Below are positions 25,701 to 40,700 of a stretch of 64,000 nucleotides of DNA, piece after piece; position 1 is the first letter of the stretch; every line of letters begins with the position of its first letter. Below the pieces are notes generated by a model. It was not told the origin of the DNA and searched no databases. It saw only the letters and a program-made list of their open reading frames with translations. Source of the DNA: Oxyruncus cristatus (taxonomy: Eukaryota; Chordata; Aves; Passeriformes; Cotingidae). The translations under genes and the position numbers were made by a program. The stretch is taken from the NCBI GenBank assembly GCA_013399855.1, contig VXAY01002217.1, positions 270,015-334,014 on the forward strand, read 5' to 3'.

Positions 25701-28700
25701 TGTCAGGTAGGACCTGGAAATTGTAGCACCCTGTGCTGCTTGTCCATATTTTTGTTGAATTTAATTCATCCTTCATTAAATTGCAGTGAAATGAGCACTT
25801 ACTTTCCAGGGCTTTGCTTCCTTAGGGGAGGGGGGTTGCCTCGTTCATATCTGTCACTGGGTGGGACAGGAGGTTTGGGCATCATGGCCAGCTGTTCCCC
25901 CAGGGACCTAAAGCAGCAGCAAGGTGATGAAACAAAGGCAAAAAGCTGCTTATTAAGAAATAACTGGGGAATACTGGCACTGAGAGGAGCATTTCCAGAG
26001 GAAAAACTCTTACCTCAGCTGTGAAACCAGAGGCTGGAAAACAACAAGGAGAAGTTGAACGTGTAAGTGTATCAAAATAGGCAAAAAAACATCAATAAGC
26101 ACAAAAAAACCCCAAACAAACAAAAAAAATCTTACCTTTTCAGGAACACCTGGCTTCCTCCCTGAAAACAGTAAAAGCTTACATTTAGAAAAAATGGAAG
26201 TTAATGAATTAAGCTTTCCATGAAACCAGTGAGTTTTGAACATAAGTTAATTTTGGAAATTAATTTTGCACATGGAAGCTCTCAGCCTCCTGAGATGTAA
26301 AGCAGAAAAATACCTTGGCTTTGTGAGCGATGGCAAAATTGCAATATCTCTTTTTAGAGGCAAATTTAACCATTTTCAAGGTGGCATGTTTTACAATCAT
26401 ATTTTCTATGGTTCAGCTTTGAATTACTGGATACTTTTCTGTCAGTACGTAACAGATGAAAGAGTTCAGCTAATAAATAAAAATCATAGAGTCATATCTT
26501 TAGATTCTTTGTATAACATGGTTTTGAGGTCTGAAACACATGTAATTTTTCTTCTATGTCTTACTACTTCTCAGCATTCTTTTAAGTCTGCTGCCACATT
26601 ACACACAGTAGTGTGTGCAGACTTAGCTCTCTATTTCTCCTTTAACCAACTAAATACCACCTTGTTCACTCACTTCAGTGTCACCCCAAACCTCTATTGC
26701 ACAGGGATCTCACCAAGTCTTTCTGTTCACCTGTCTGACCTTGGGTTGCTGTTTTCTAGATACAATTTCTCCCTCACTTTTCAAGTCCTGCTCACACTAT
26801 TTATTCATAAACTGATTACCTTGTCTGGGACTGGACTGGAGCACATCTGCTCGAGCCCTGTCCTTCTGTATCAATTATATTCAAAGTGATGATTTTCAAT
26901 AATCAAACCAATCACACTGATATCAGCACAGCAAATACTGACCTGCTACTGGGCTCTCTCTTTCAAATGGGGGAGCAAGGCGGTCCAGGGAGGGCTTGGT
27001 GCTTCTGTCTATAGAAGGAGCTGGGGCTAAACACAACAGCTGTGTGAGATAATGTGCTGGGATAGGTTAATACATCTTTATTTTGCACAGCCATGAGCTG
27101 GTGTGACTTAGAATAACAAGTGAGATTTCTGTGGGAGAGTAGAAGAGAGTGGAAGTGAGGAGATGGAGGCAGGAGTGAAGTGCTCCACAGCCCAGGGGAA
27201 AAGCTTTACAAGGACAGCACCAGCTCTGCTTACGTTTCAAAGGCTTCATATTCCTGTCTCTCCCCAGGTCGCTGTTGCTTGGTGGAGGAGGGAAAGCTGG
27301 TAGCTGAAACACATATTTCACACGTGGTTAAAATGTGTCCTCACATTTCTGTTTTATTTTCAGTGTATTAACCCCAGCGCACACATCTACCAATCCTGGT
27401 GTCAGTCTGCGCAGCACAACAGATCCCAGCTCACTGTGGGAAGGGCAGGAGCTCTCCTGAGGAATGCCCCACATGCTTGGCTTCTTGTTGGATGCAGAAT
27501 TGCTTCCATCTGTTTTGCCTCACGAGGAATACTCCAGTGGGATGTATTTTTGGGCAGGATTGTGTGTATTGCCAAAGGAAAGAAACTGGAGCTTCAACAC
27601 TGCTGCTGTGGGTTTGCCCCTCCAGGTGTTGGTTTTGTAAATGTATTGAAATGAGTGGAAGTACATTTGAAGGGCAGAAACGTGTGACAAGTTCCTGACT
27701 GGTGACTGAGGCGGGGGAAGAAAGGGCTGTTCTCTGCTACTGGGAGAGCTGGGGTCAAACCACATTTTGTTGGCAGCAGCCGAACCTGGATTCCTCCAGA
27801 CACCTGCCTCGCAAAGCTCATCCTTAGCCTCAAATTAGGACAGCACTTTTGATAGCTCGTGACACCCAACAGTCCTCTGTGTTCTCTACATATGAACTGT
27901 GTCACTGGCTCAGACCAAAGATCCTTCTATCACATCCTGGAATTACCTTGTGTACATGGCAGGTCTAATGTACATCTGTCCTGGCAAGCATTGAACTATC
28001 ATAGTGCCAGTTGTCAACAGCACAAGAGCTTTCAATTTTGAAGGATTTACAGCAGCAAGAAAAAAAATTAAAGGGAAAAAATCTAGGTCATCCAGGTTCT
28101 CATTAAATGGCCTCTCACACTTTAAAGTGGTGTTAGTTCAATCGGACAACTGCTGCATGAATAGCCTGGAAAGAATTAACCTTTTTTTTAATTTTACAAA
28201 TGTCACTAAAGAAACAGAGAGGCATTTCTTACAAATATATAATTTATATGTCAGAGGCTTTCACAAGTAGGGATGAATTTCCAGTCTAGGAAACACCCAA
28301 GTAATATGATATACTGCCCAAGTAATTGAATATGTTTGTGCCATGAAATTTAATTCCTTGAAAAAATGGTCACCCTGGAGCAGAGTTCAAATCTGTTTCG
28401 ATGGCTGATCAAAAATGGCATTACATTTGGACTTTTAAGGAGTTACTGGCACGGGAAATAGGTAAAACATTAAGAAAAGAACATACAGAAGCACCTCTTG
28501 CCCCAAATGGGGCTGGTCCTGGGGATGGGCCAGGTCTCTGGGGTGGCACTGGAGGCTGATGTGATGATCTGGTTGTTGAAGGTCTGTCTAAAGAAAACAA
28601 AAATCCCAAACTAAACAACTACACAGAGTTTGGTCATTTAATATTCATTAGATGTTTACAACAAAGGGCCCTTGCAAGAACCTGAATGTTTAATATATCA

Positions 28701-31700
28701 TAAAGACATTGCTGTAGGATGCCATTGGCAGCTGTTTTATGATCAGTGCAGTGTTGGGAGTTCAGGCCCATCTGTCCCTGTGCCGGTGACACCTCTGGCA
28801 GTCTGTTGGCCACAGTATTTATTGTCATGCCCTGCACTTCAGTGATTGTGTGAAACACCAGCCAGTCTGAATAGCAAGTTTGCACCTTCCACCAAACCTT
28901 CTACATCCCATGACCAGCCACCTAAAATGTGGTGGAAAATAGAACTTACAAATCATTAACAGCACTTAATTTTCAGTAATTACCTATATAATCTGTGTTG
29001 CTTGGAAGTGACTTGGCAGGAAATATGACACTGTGATGGGCTTCATCATTGTTGGATGGAGGGGGCTCGTAGCCATCACTGTCATGTTCTGCTTCCCCAG
29101 GTTCTTCTGTTGGGGATTCATAGTCAGCCTCATCTTCCTTCTCCTGGTCTTCATCAGGGCTTTCATAGTCATCATCATCATCATCCTCCTGGCAAACGAG
29201 CATAAAAAATGGGTGATGTAACACAGCACTGAACACTTCAGGGCAGGTTCCTCGTGGACGTTCCCTGTGGTATTTTTCCCTCTGGAGGATCTCAAGGTTT
29301 TACAACCAGTTTGAGTGAAAAAATCCCATTGAAATAAAATGGGCAAAGGAGGCAACACTGATATTAATGGAAGGAGCACTGAACAGCATCAGAAAGGAAA
29401 CAAGTATCATTTTATGCCAGTGCAGAGGAGGGTCAGGATAAGGTGAGCGCTCACTGAAATGCACAGTGCCTTTGTCTGGGGACAGACAAGGCACCAGCAA
29501 ATGATCCAGGGCTCCCAAAAACACACACTGGAGCAGCAGCTGATGCCTGTTGATGTCCATTCTTGCTTACTAACACGTATTCTACATTCTGCAACCCAAC
29601 TTTGAAAAATGCTTCGGGAAAAATGAGGTCTTCGGTTTGGGTCTTGGTGCCCTCCACTGACCAGACCCAAACCAGCTCCGTGGGACTTGCAGGACCTCGT
29701 GAGATCACTGTGCCAGTGTGGTCAGTGCACATATCTGTGCCCACGAGAAAAAAACTCCTTTGGTGTCTTGGCTGAAATTTCCAGAGCCCTCCACATTGGC
29801 ACAGAGCCCAAGTGCTCTGTAGGTGGTTACTTTTATCTTCTGTGCTCCTAAAATAGCCGCATATCTCCTGTGAACGTAGTAACAACTGTTTTGCTGGGTT
29901 TTTTAAATGCCTCTCCATTTTTTTAAAAAAAAATTTAGCACTGTTTAACTTTAGCGATCTTCATGAACCCAGCCTGTGCATCAGCAGCTGAGGTGGAATG
30001 ATGTTTGTTAAAGTGTCAAAAGGCAAAAGGAACTTCTGTAGTGTGCTTGGACTAAAACAAATTATTCATCAGCAAATCAACTCTAAAGAGTAAAATGGCA
30101 GGAATTTGCCACTGAAAAACACAGCAACGTTTCATTTACTGGCCACCTCTTTGAAGAGCCTGAAATAGGTAAATAAAATTCAGGTGAGGTTCTGAGCAGA
30201 CAGTGCATTGAAGCAGGGGGGTTTGTTAGTGCCAGTACTCACAAATGAAGACCAGCCCCCGTCATCCTGAGCGTACCCTGCGGAAAGAAGCAGAACCACA
30301 GACTTCTCAGTGTGCACAGCTTTGTGAAAGACGGAATAATCCAACAGAAAACGAAGCCCAGGTGAGTTCTGAACCTCAGTAGCACATCACAGGAACAAGC
30401 TGATGTTTGAAAAGGCAGCCCAGCACTCACGGAGGGTGCTGGGAATAATGGTCTGACTGAAAACCAAGAGCAGAGCTCTCCTTGCATGAGATGATTCGTG
30501 TGCTGACGCTTCGAGTTTGTCCTGCACTTCCAGTTTTAAATACAATTTGAAGCAGAACGCCTTCAGAATGAGCCCAGGCTTCTTATCTCTTTGTTTAAGA
30601 CTATTTTAGTTCTCATTGCAGAAGGCTTTTTAATTTTGGTTTCCCTCTCTAATACCGTGTCCTGCGGGGAGTAAGGGTAGGGGCAGAGGTGTTGGAACAG
30701 AAGTATGTGAACACTGATACTGAGCACTGGGTTAAAGAAAGACATTCTCTTGTAAATGTCTCTGCTCTTGCCTTCCTTCATCATCTTTTTTTTTTTTTAA
30801 AGCACTTTTTCTTGCTTGTTCTCCCATATCTACTCCTTACTCTTTGCTGAAGCTCCTTTGTGCTCTCATATTTCCATTTGTTGGTTTGGATTTTTGGCTC
30901 CCACCCCCACTCCCCTCAATTGATTCCGCCCTGAAAGTATTAACTTAATATTTTAAAAACTTTTTAATTTTTTTTAACACTTTTTGTTGTCAGAGGCTCT
31001 CTGCCAGTAAACACTTACCTGGGTTTTCAGGACTTTTTTGTGTTTGGGCCCTACAAAAGAGACACAAAAAAATGAATTCCTTCTATTTGCAATTCTCAAA
31101 TGTTTGATGCTTTTATTGTCATAATGTTTAGCTATAACAGTAGAATGAAGCTTATCTAGATGAGTTTAACTCTGTTCAAAATGCCAAAACCACATTATTT
31201 CATATTTCACATACAGGAACCTGATGTAACTAAACAGTCTGGAAAAGAATTCAAGTCACAGGTCAAGTGCTTAGAAGCAAAGAGACTCAGTAAATACATT
31301 TACCAGGGGCCCGGTCCTAAAAAGAGAAGCTTTCTTCATTAATTGAGATCAAGGGGTTGAAAGCTGAGTTTACAAATATTCGTAACACTGAGAAATATTT
31401 TTATGGTTTTCAATTCTAGTTTTGGACTCCAGTTAATGGAAAGGTGTAAAATTACGTGACCAGATGATGCAAAACTATATTACGTAGACTGGACTTGGGT
31501 TTTCATTGTGTAGGAGCATAAATTGTTCTTTTCTCATGCAATGTTCTTGCAATTTTCGCTCCTTTTCTGTTGCAGGAATATTCTATTCAATGACAGGTCA
31601 TTAAGAATTAAAAATTGCAATAATGTCTAGTCTGTGAAATGCATGAATGATAATTTATTAGTGCAACAATATGTGTCTGGACTTTGTAGGCTTCCTAAAG

Positions 31701-34700
31701 ATTAATGTGCTCCGGTGGAAAATTGTATGAAACGTGCATGTTACTTGTTCTGGACAGGACAGAAGTGTCTGGGGTGTTCATGGGCTCAGGTTTTGCTTTT
31801 CTTCACAGCTGATATTAACTAAACAGAGCTTTCTTTCACATAATAACAGATCTATCTGAAAGCTTTGAAACAGAAAACTGAATTGTTTTACTTACCATTT
31901 TGGAAGAAAAGAGAGCCTCCCATCATTTTTGTTTATTTCTTGACTTAATTTACTTACAATTCTATTTAAAAGAAACACAAGAACAGTTTTAAAAAAAAAC
32001 TCCTTGAAACCTGTCACTTGTCAAAGCAGCCAAGTCATTTTCTCAGCTGTTTTCCCTCAGTATTTACTAAATTAAAACTAAATTGTTCATTATGTGGTAA
32101 GAACACTGACTTCACCATCTTATTGCAAAGTGTCACTACAGCACATCCAATTGAAAACCAGACTTTTTTTACCCAGATAAAACCCCATGTTACTATGTCA
32201 TGTTTGAAAATTAACCTTAAACCCAGCTAGCCTTAGAATTTGTGGGTGTTATAAACACTAAAACACTGCTTGAACTAATGGTCACGGCATCTGTCGGATT
32301 TTGTGTGGAAAAATCAAGTAATACTTCAGGAAACAGAGCTTACGGTTACAAAAGTAGGGATTAAATATAAAATATATATTAAATATACCCTGTGTCTCCT
32401 CTCTATTCTTTTTGTGTTCCTTCCCCTGCAACCAAGTTATACTTAACCCAGGATCCCTCCGGGGCACCCACAGCCAGCCCAGCTATCTAGGATTGGGAAT
32501 TCTGATATTAAATGAGTCCCTGAGAGCAACTCTGAGGGTACAGGACAGTCATTACTGAGATTCACAGGATTATCCTCAGTGAGAGGACAGTGAAGTTTTC
32601 CTCTATGACTATTCTGCCTCCAAGAAAGCTTATGATGAGCCATGCTCTGATTCTCAATTCTCCTTATTTCTTTGTTTGAGGAATGTCTGATCAAGAAAGT
32701 CCTGTGGCAACCAAAGCAGACTGTTAACATACAACTGGTTAAAAAGGTTGCTTAGGTCTGTGAGAGACAGTAATTGTGGAAATAAAAGCAGTATGAAAAA
32801 AATCAGGAACTTAACATCTCTATTTGTCTCAAGTTCTGAATTCTGTAAAATCCTAACTTTACTGTTAATGTAGAATTCTTTCCCAACATCTCAGATTGGG
32901 TCAATTGAACTTGCTATCGATATTGTAAAATATTTGTTTATGGCCAGGCACTTTCCACTCCATTTTGTTTTTCTTCTCCTTTTCTGACTTTTTCTGCTAC
33001 TCAGCAATAACAATCCCCTAAAAGTTTTTTTCCAAATGACCTAATTCATGCATCTTTCACGTGTGACTGCTCCTCTGCACTGGGACAGGAGGAAGACAAG
33101 CTTTCAAGCATTGCAAGGTTGAAAACAAGCCAATAAACCCAAGCCATTTCACGTCTGAAAAGGAGAAAGATGAGGATGAGAAGCTGAGGATATGTACTGA
33201 AGGATCCAAGTATGAAAATACAGAGGAATAATGTAGTTGGGGTTGGTTTTTTAAAGGCATTTTTCTGATTTGAAGTCAATATTGTCCTACTTGTCCCTTT
33301 CGAAATGCACAAAAGTACAAGTGTTAATAATTTCAACTGTCTAAATCTGACATTGTTACCCAAGCAAATTGTATAAAGCAAAAAAAAAATGCCAGATTAT
33401 AGACACAGGGCTCCTCTTGCTCCTCTTTGCCATGGAACCAACTCTGCTCTGCACGACGAATTTCCTTCTGCTGCAGGGTGTGAGGAAGTTGCTGTGTGAA
33501 TAATAAATTCTATGTGAGACATCAGGAAATGTTCTGGGGTGAGCAGTGCTCTGTGTGCACCAGTGCTCTGGTCAAGAAGGGGATTATGGAACTTGTGCGT
33601 GGTTTATTCTGCGTTGTAGAAGAGGTAGAGGAAGGATCATTCATAATATTTAGGGTTTTTTAGCTGAAGAAATAAAATGAAGATCACTGCTTTTAAAGCT
33701 AATCATTCTTTTAGTTCAGACTTTCCTGGGTGTGAATAAGATCTGAGTGTTTGGAAGCTTTCTGGACAGGCTGCTGTGGGGGTTTACACAAACTGGTTTT
33801 TGAGGAAAAACCAACAGGAAAAACCTGCTCGTTTTAAAAAATTAATCGTTTGCTGCTTAAGATACAACTTCGAGTTTATCTGAAACGCTCCAAAGCAATG
33901 GCTCAGAGGGGTTATTAGGAGGAAGAGAATTTTAGGAGGGTGACACTTCACAAGTAACATTATTACAGGAGGCTGGGGCACTGAGTGTGTCGCCATGGGG
34001 GGAAGGAAGTACCAAAACCACAGCGCTCTCCGAGCTGTGGGAGTGGATGATGGGAGAGGATAAGGCAACAACAGCACTTGCAGAAAATGTTACTCAGACT
34101 TCTCTTTCTCTTTCCACCTCCTCCACCAGTTGCTAAACTTAAAACTGGCAGGAAGTTGAAGTTTAAAGGAACTCACTCAGCCAGCCCCCCAAAGCTGCCC
34201 TCCAAAAATGGCTTTTGTGCACTTAACTGCAGATCCTGGTGTCAGGAGTAGAGTCCACTCTACGTGTATTGGGATAAAGGATTTAAGATGGGTAGGAGAG
34301 GTGGAATACAAAGTCCTCGGGGCCAGGAAGTTGCATAGTTACATACTGACCACTGTCAAGAGCTTAGTTGGTGATAAAGTTGTTGTTTTGGCTTTTGAGA
34401 AGAGTCTGTTGGGTAGATGCAATGTGTTACATCAGCTTTAGAACTGTTTATCAGTCATGTTCTAAACCTTGCAACAACCTCTGGCATCCCAGCTGAGGGA
34501 ATGTGTGCACACACCTTCCCCTCTGCCCCTTTAAAAAGAGAAAGGCGGCACAGATTCCCTAATTTTTTTCGTTTGTACTTTGACTCTTCTGAAAGTAGAA
34601 CAACCTTCAGACTGTGCAATGTCTGCAGGCTCTGAATGTGTCCCACTCAGAGCTCAGCTCACTTACTGGGCTGGCACATGAAACGAGTGCAATGATGCTC

Positions 34701-37700
34701 TTCCTGTTACTGGAAATTTTCAGGAGAGCTGTGGGATATGACTTGGAGAGCTGTGGGATACAGTTTTGAGTGCTGTGGGATACAGTTTGGGTGTTAAGGC
34801 CTGTGGCTTTCTGACTGAGGCCGAAAATTCCAAATCCCATGTTTGCCAGCAGCTTGACACAGAACAGTCAAAGGGATCAACAGCCTGCCTGGACCTCCCA
34901 AAAACCTGTAAATCTTTTCTCTAAGACAGTAAATAATAAGAGTGGCAAAGACCAACTTCAGTGTTCATATCATGGTTCCTGTATCAACCAACCACCAGCA
35001 TTATTTTTAATTTTTAATGAGATCTTTGCTTTTTCTTCTTCATGAATTCTGACCACATTCAGTAAGGCACACTCTGTTGAATTCTGAAAGAGCTTTAAAG
35101 CATTTTTCAAGGCTTACATTTGTTATCCACAAGTCAAAACCTTTATGACCCTCTGTGACTGCCAACAGTGCTAATGAGCAATAGGAAAACTCCATATGTC
35201 TCTTAAGCTGCATATTGGCTTCTTGTTTCATAGGATTTATTATCAAAATGTTAGCAACACCCTTGTGATTAGGTCTGAGTTTCATTTAAAGCTTAGGACA
35301 GATACTGAATGTATCTGATATATTTTACTCTGTGTAAAATATGCCGTATATTTTCCCAGTTTAACCAGTGTCCCTCTCACTCTTTCAGGACAATGTGTGT
35401 TGTTTGTGAAGCTTCAGGTGTGTATTTTAACCCAGTGGTATTAAAATATGAATTTTCTTAGCAAAGTTTTCTGCAAAGACAAAGCCCTTTTAACGGAGAA
35501 TTCTAGACATTTCAAGAAGTATTTTTAATTTTCAAAATAGTGCTTAAATTTTTTTGGGGGGGGGACTTCGTTTTGTTTTTAAAAATAGGCCAAAACTTCT
35601 ATGAAGATGTGCACCCACAACAGGGCTGGTGGAGATTAACTTCCAAATTAGTAATTCCGCTAGTAATAACAGAAGACTGTGGAGTTCTTTAATTAGCTTC
35701 AGGAAATAACATATCATACTTTGCAATGACGACTCTTAGCTACTTTGTCTCCTTAAAAGTCACAAAATCATCGCCAAATAATGGCACAGTGTTATTCAAG
35801 ACCTGAGCAGCAGGTTTGCTCAGACATTTCTGCCTATGAAAACCACACACCCAGCTCAGGAGGTCTGTGCAGATGGAGGCTGTGGTTTGCAAGCCATGGA
35901 TGGTTGCAGTGCTGGGTTCTGTTCTCAGTCAAACCCTGCTAAACTTACAGCAACAACCTCTTCTACAAGGTCCTTGTATTCATTTCCTCACTGGCCAGTA
36001 CTGGGGGTGTAACATTTGCTATTTGAATTAAGCTTTTCTTACAGAATACGCTGGGATTTCAGCACTGCTGTTAAATATCAGGCACTGTAACTACAATATG
36101 CTAATGCTCTTTCAGCTTGTGGGAAAACTCTTCCTGCTGGTTGAGGTTTGTATTATGACAGAAAAGAAAACTGTGAATATGTTCTAGGAGAAATCTACAG
36201 CAAGGACTTGGTGGTTGGGTGAGAATGGGGAGGTTCTGAAGTAATGAAATTAATGGTAAAAAAAGTGGCAGGTTTTTCTACCCATGAATTTTATCCTGGG
36301 TTTTTGTGGCTTGGGGGTTTTTTTCGCTTTTGGATTGTTTGGGGTTTGTTTGGTTGTTTTTTTCATGGTGGTATTGTTGTTGTTGTTACTGTTGTTGTTT
36401 TTGTTGTCGTTGCTTTGGTTTTGTTTTTTTTTATGGGAACCAGTTCTCTTCTCTGACAGCTCTAAATTCTTGTTTTAAACAGTGGCTTTATATGGAGGAC
36501 CCCACATGACACCAATATTTTTGCACGTATATTCACAATAATCTAGTGAATTTTTTTCCTTGTTTGTAAGTGTGGAGAAATCTGAGAACAGGGGCCTTAG
36601 TTCCAGAGCTTTCATTCAGATTTAACGAGTTACTTATTTATTCAGTTCTTCAAGTTGTGCACCAAGCTTCATTCTTCTTTTAAAGCTCTTGTTCTTTCAA
36701 GTTCTCATTGAGAATCCAAAAAAATCTGACCAGAAAAGGCTGTCCATTTTCTTTTACAAGGTAAATGGACTGTGAAAATCAAAATTTCAAAGCACAGTTG
36801 GGATAGATGAGGAGATAGGAGAAACTCCACATTGATGGATATTATTTTATCTCTTCACCTACTGCATTAATATCTCTTGTGTGCATGGGTTTATTAGAAC
36901 ACCCGCTGATCACTTCTGACTCAGGAATTTGAAAGGAAATCACCAAAAGTTCTCAAAATAATAAGCTCAAACAATGAGAACACGAGGCAATTTTGCCAAA
37001 GGATTGTTAAGGAGGGACAAAACCTCAGAGAATTACAAGCAATGTGCTTTACAGGAGGGTAAGATGAGTTTGTCACAGACAATCTGGTCTCTCAGTATCA
37101 GTAGCACTGTTAGATGTTGCTTTTAATTGACAGTGAGTAAAAAATTCTGAGATATCAGGGCATCTTTTTTTCATAACATCTGGACCCCCTTCCTAGCACA
37201 TCATACACCACCAATCCCAATTATTGGGATATTTATTGTGTGAAAATATAGATCTGGTTTTAAGAAACTCGTGATGTTTGAGGCTTTCAAGTTCAAGCCC
37301 TTGCCTATCTGATCAAAAATGAACAACAAAGAAACAGCTATGTTGGAAAAGCTTGAATTCCCTTTTTTTAAACCTCCTTTTTTCTTTAGAAGACCATGAA
37401 GAGCTCCAGGTGTCTCATGGTCAGGAACCTTCTAACCCCCAGCTTAAATATATAGCAGAGAACCCACAGCAAAATAAACCCCATTTCATTTTTTCACCAT
37501 GAAATATCAGAAGAGGCTGATTTCTCTGTTTCTGAGTATTGGCTTAATGAGGTTACTGTTCTTCATTGAGTAACTTCCATGAAATTCTGAAAGCTGCTCA
37601 TATGAATGGGGAACTTCCTCAAGGCCCGATGGAGCCAAGGAAAACTATTCAACACTGAATCACACGTTCCAGACTGATTTATCTTTAACACCCACCTAAA

Positions 37701-40700
37701 GCAAAACCACATGATGAAAACCCTTCAAACTCCTCAACTCCTGTGGACGTGCCTGACTCGTTTTTTTTCCCCTTTAAGCTAAAGTCAACAGTTAAGCAGT
37801 GAACAGTTAAATCACACTTCAAAGGGAATGCTTGCAAGAAAAGTTCAACCTTTGTGTAGTTGCTCTCAGTCATAGAATTTATGCACAAGTTCTTCTGAAC
37901 ATCCCCCAGACAACCTTTTTGTATGGCATCTTGGTGCTTGAGCAGCCATGACAACACTCCCTGTATTTTGGAATATTCCCCTTTTTCCCTCAGCACACTC
38001 CAGCAAACAGGTCTCTGACCAATCACTTGCAAATAATTTGCCCGATATTTCCTACGAGTTTTCACTGCAAACCAGCTAAAATAACTTTTGATATTGAAGT
38101 GGTTTGGCTTTACTTACGGCACTCTGAGTTTGGGAAATTTCTGGATGTCGTTTTCAGACATGTTCTGAAAAGGAAACACACGGTATGTATGACAAAATTG
38201 CATATAAAATCTCATTAATTACCACTCATATAGTATTTAAGTGACTTTAGAAGTAAACATATAGAATCCCTTCGTGTCTGTGTGGTGAAATCAGACAAGG
38301 GTGTGCACGATTGCAAAGCTTCAGGGTAAAACTGTAAATTCTAAGATAGAGAACCATTGACTGGAGTTTTGTTCTAAGATCTGTAACATCAAAAATCACA
38401 CATCCTAAGTGGACACGTAGCTGGTAAAACTCCTTGGACTTCAGAGGAGCCTTGGCAGCTTAAGAAATATCTTTTTAGAAACTGGGATGGGGAGAGGGGG
38501 GAGCGTTTCCTCCCCCTTGAACCATCACCCAGCAGCGGGATTGAGATCACTCCCGACTGGATGTGCTGTCCGAGAGCTTTGCTGATGCTCCTGCAGAGTC
38601 ACCCCCTCTCTTCTTCCAGCACAAGCACCTTCACCTTCAGGGCAGACTCAGGCCTTGTGAAAACTTTGCATTTAGTTGATTCAGTGTTTTGTTTAGTTAA
38701 TTAAAAGCTTCACAAATTCTCTTTGGAACCTGGGGGACAGTCTGGTTCTTTCTGTCTCTTTTACTGGCAATGACAAGTTTCTAATTACACGTTGATTCAC
38801 AATGGAACAATGTGGATTTAAACCCCCTGGGACTTTGCTTGCTAGTTTTGATGCTCTTAAACGTCACTGATTTTGTGTATTGCTCCAGAAGAAATCTAAT
38901 TTTATCTCCAGAGGAATGAAAAAGTGATTACAATGCAAGGCCAGTCATTTTGAGCAGGGCTTTGTCTTCTTTAGAACGAGAGGACAATTAAGAAATGTGG
39001 GGTTTCTGTAGTTAATATTTGAAAACAAGCACTTCCTGTAAAGGAAGAGATGAATTCAAGACAAGGTTATGGTCTTAAAACTTGTCAGTTTGAAAAATAC
39101 TAAAAAAACATGCATATTGAACGACATGCTTGGGTTCCCAGCTTTCCATATTTAAAGCAAGATGTCTGGCTGATTTTAGCAAAAGCATTTGCTTCCGAGA
39201 TTTCCACCCCAGTAACCACCTGGGAGATGAGTGCTCTGCATCTACCAATGCAAAATAAGGAGGAGACAAAACAGTGCCTTGACTGGAATTTTACAGGAAG
39301 GAATTTTACAGCTCCACTTACCAGAAACCTTTGTCCACTTATGCTGTGCTTTCTCACAACTTTCTCACAGTCCTTGTACTTTAACTGACAATGAAAAGAA
39401 GATCATTAGTGCACCCTTATTTGTAAGTATCAATTAAGACATTTAAATATGTGGCTGGCTTTGAGTAGATGCTTCGAGCTACCCTTTTGTGTGTTACCAC
39501 CAGTCCAAATGGCTCATTTGGTTCCACAAACACGGATTTTTATGGCAGAGATTCTTCAGTGGACTTGAGGATTTTTGTCCATTCAGGAACATGTAATTCC
39601 TCACATTTACCAACCACCTCACATCTGCCTGGCCCAAAGACATATTTAGAAAATGGATATTTAGGTACTGACGGGGATGAGCAGTTGTAGAAAACAGGAA
39701 ATCCAGCAAAAACCTGGAATACTAAAGGCCCGATCCCAGTCACAGAATTCACTGTTGTGATCGATGGAAATCCCACTTGTTAATCCCGGAAATTATTTAT
39801 GGTATTTGGGAAGCTTTTCCACAATATTGTTTTACAGTAGCATTTAGGACAAGGGCATTTTAGAAGCTGGTCATGTACAGGTTGATCATGTAGCTTTAAA
39901 TATTTCCAGTAGATGTCTGAAGTTTTTTTATTTTTTTTTTTATTTGAACAGTAATAGCACAATAGAAGAACGCAACTAATATTTTTGATCTGGCTAGAAT
40001 GAGTTTTTCTGTTTCAAGTTGATGGGGTCCAAAGCAGAAGGAACCCAAAGAGCAGGCAGACAAAGTGGTTTTTGGAGGCTTCGAGGCAGAAGAATGGCCC
40101 TTGTCCTGCCTGAAACTTTAGTTAGTGGAAGTTATGGGGACAAACGATCCTGTGCTGCTGGGATAATTCCCCTAAGGCAGAGAACATCTTACAGGGAGCG
40201 CTATCCCTTCATAGTTCTATCCCAATTTTTCTTTTTAAGGAGTAAATCTTGGTGCGAGAATGGATCCTGAAAACATCTAAACAGAAGAGAGAATATTTTT
40301 AAAAGCCACCTCCAGTTATTCATGTGCAGAAACAGGCCTAACTCCGCTAAATATTTTAGGATAGAGATTAAGACTTTTGTGCAGGCTGAGGATTTAAACC
40401 CGTGAGGAATTTCTTTCATACAATAAGCACCATCACGACATTGCCAGCACAAGTCTGTGCAGGGGGAGTGACTGCAAGATTTGGTAGAACTCCCAAGTGT
40501 GACTGAGACCTCATTCTTAAAGTAATTGATGGAAAATTGACGGAAAATACTGTTTAGCTATTCAAAATAACCTTTGGGATATTACAAATATGAACATCTT
40601 TGCTTTTTCTAAGTTAAAAAAATAAAATAAAATTAAAGACTTTGGAAATTATTTGTAAATTCTGGGGTTTGTTGGTTCTTCCCTCTTTTGAACACATTGC

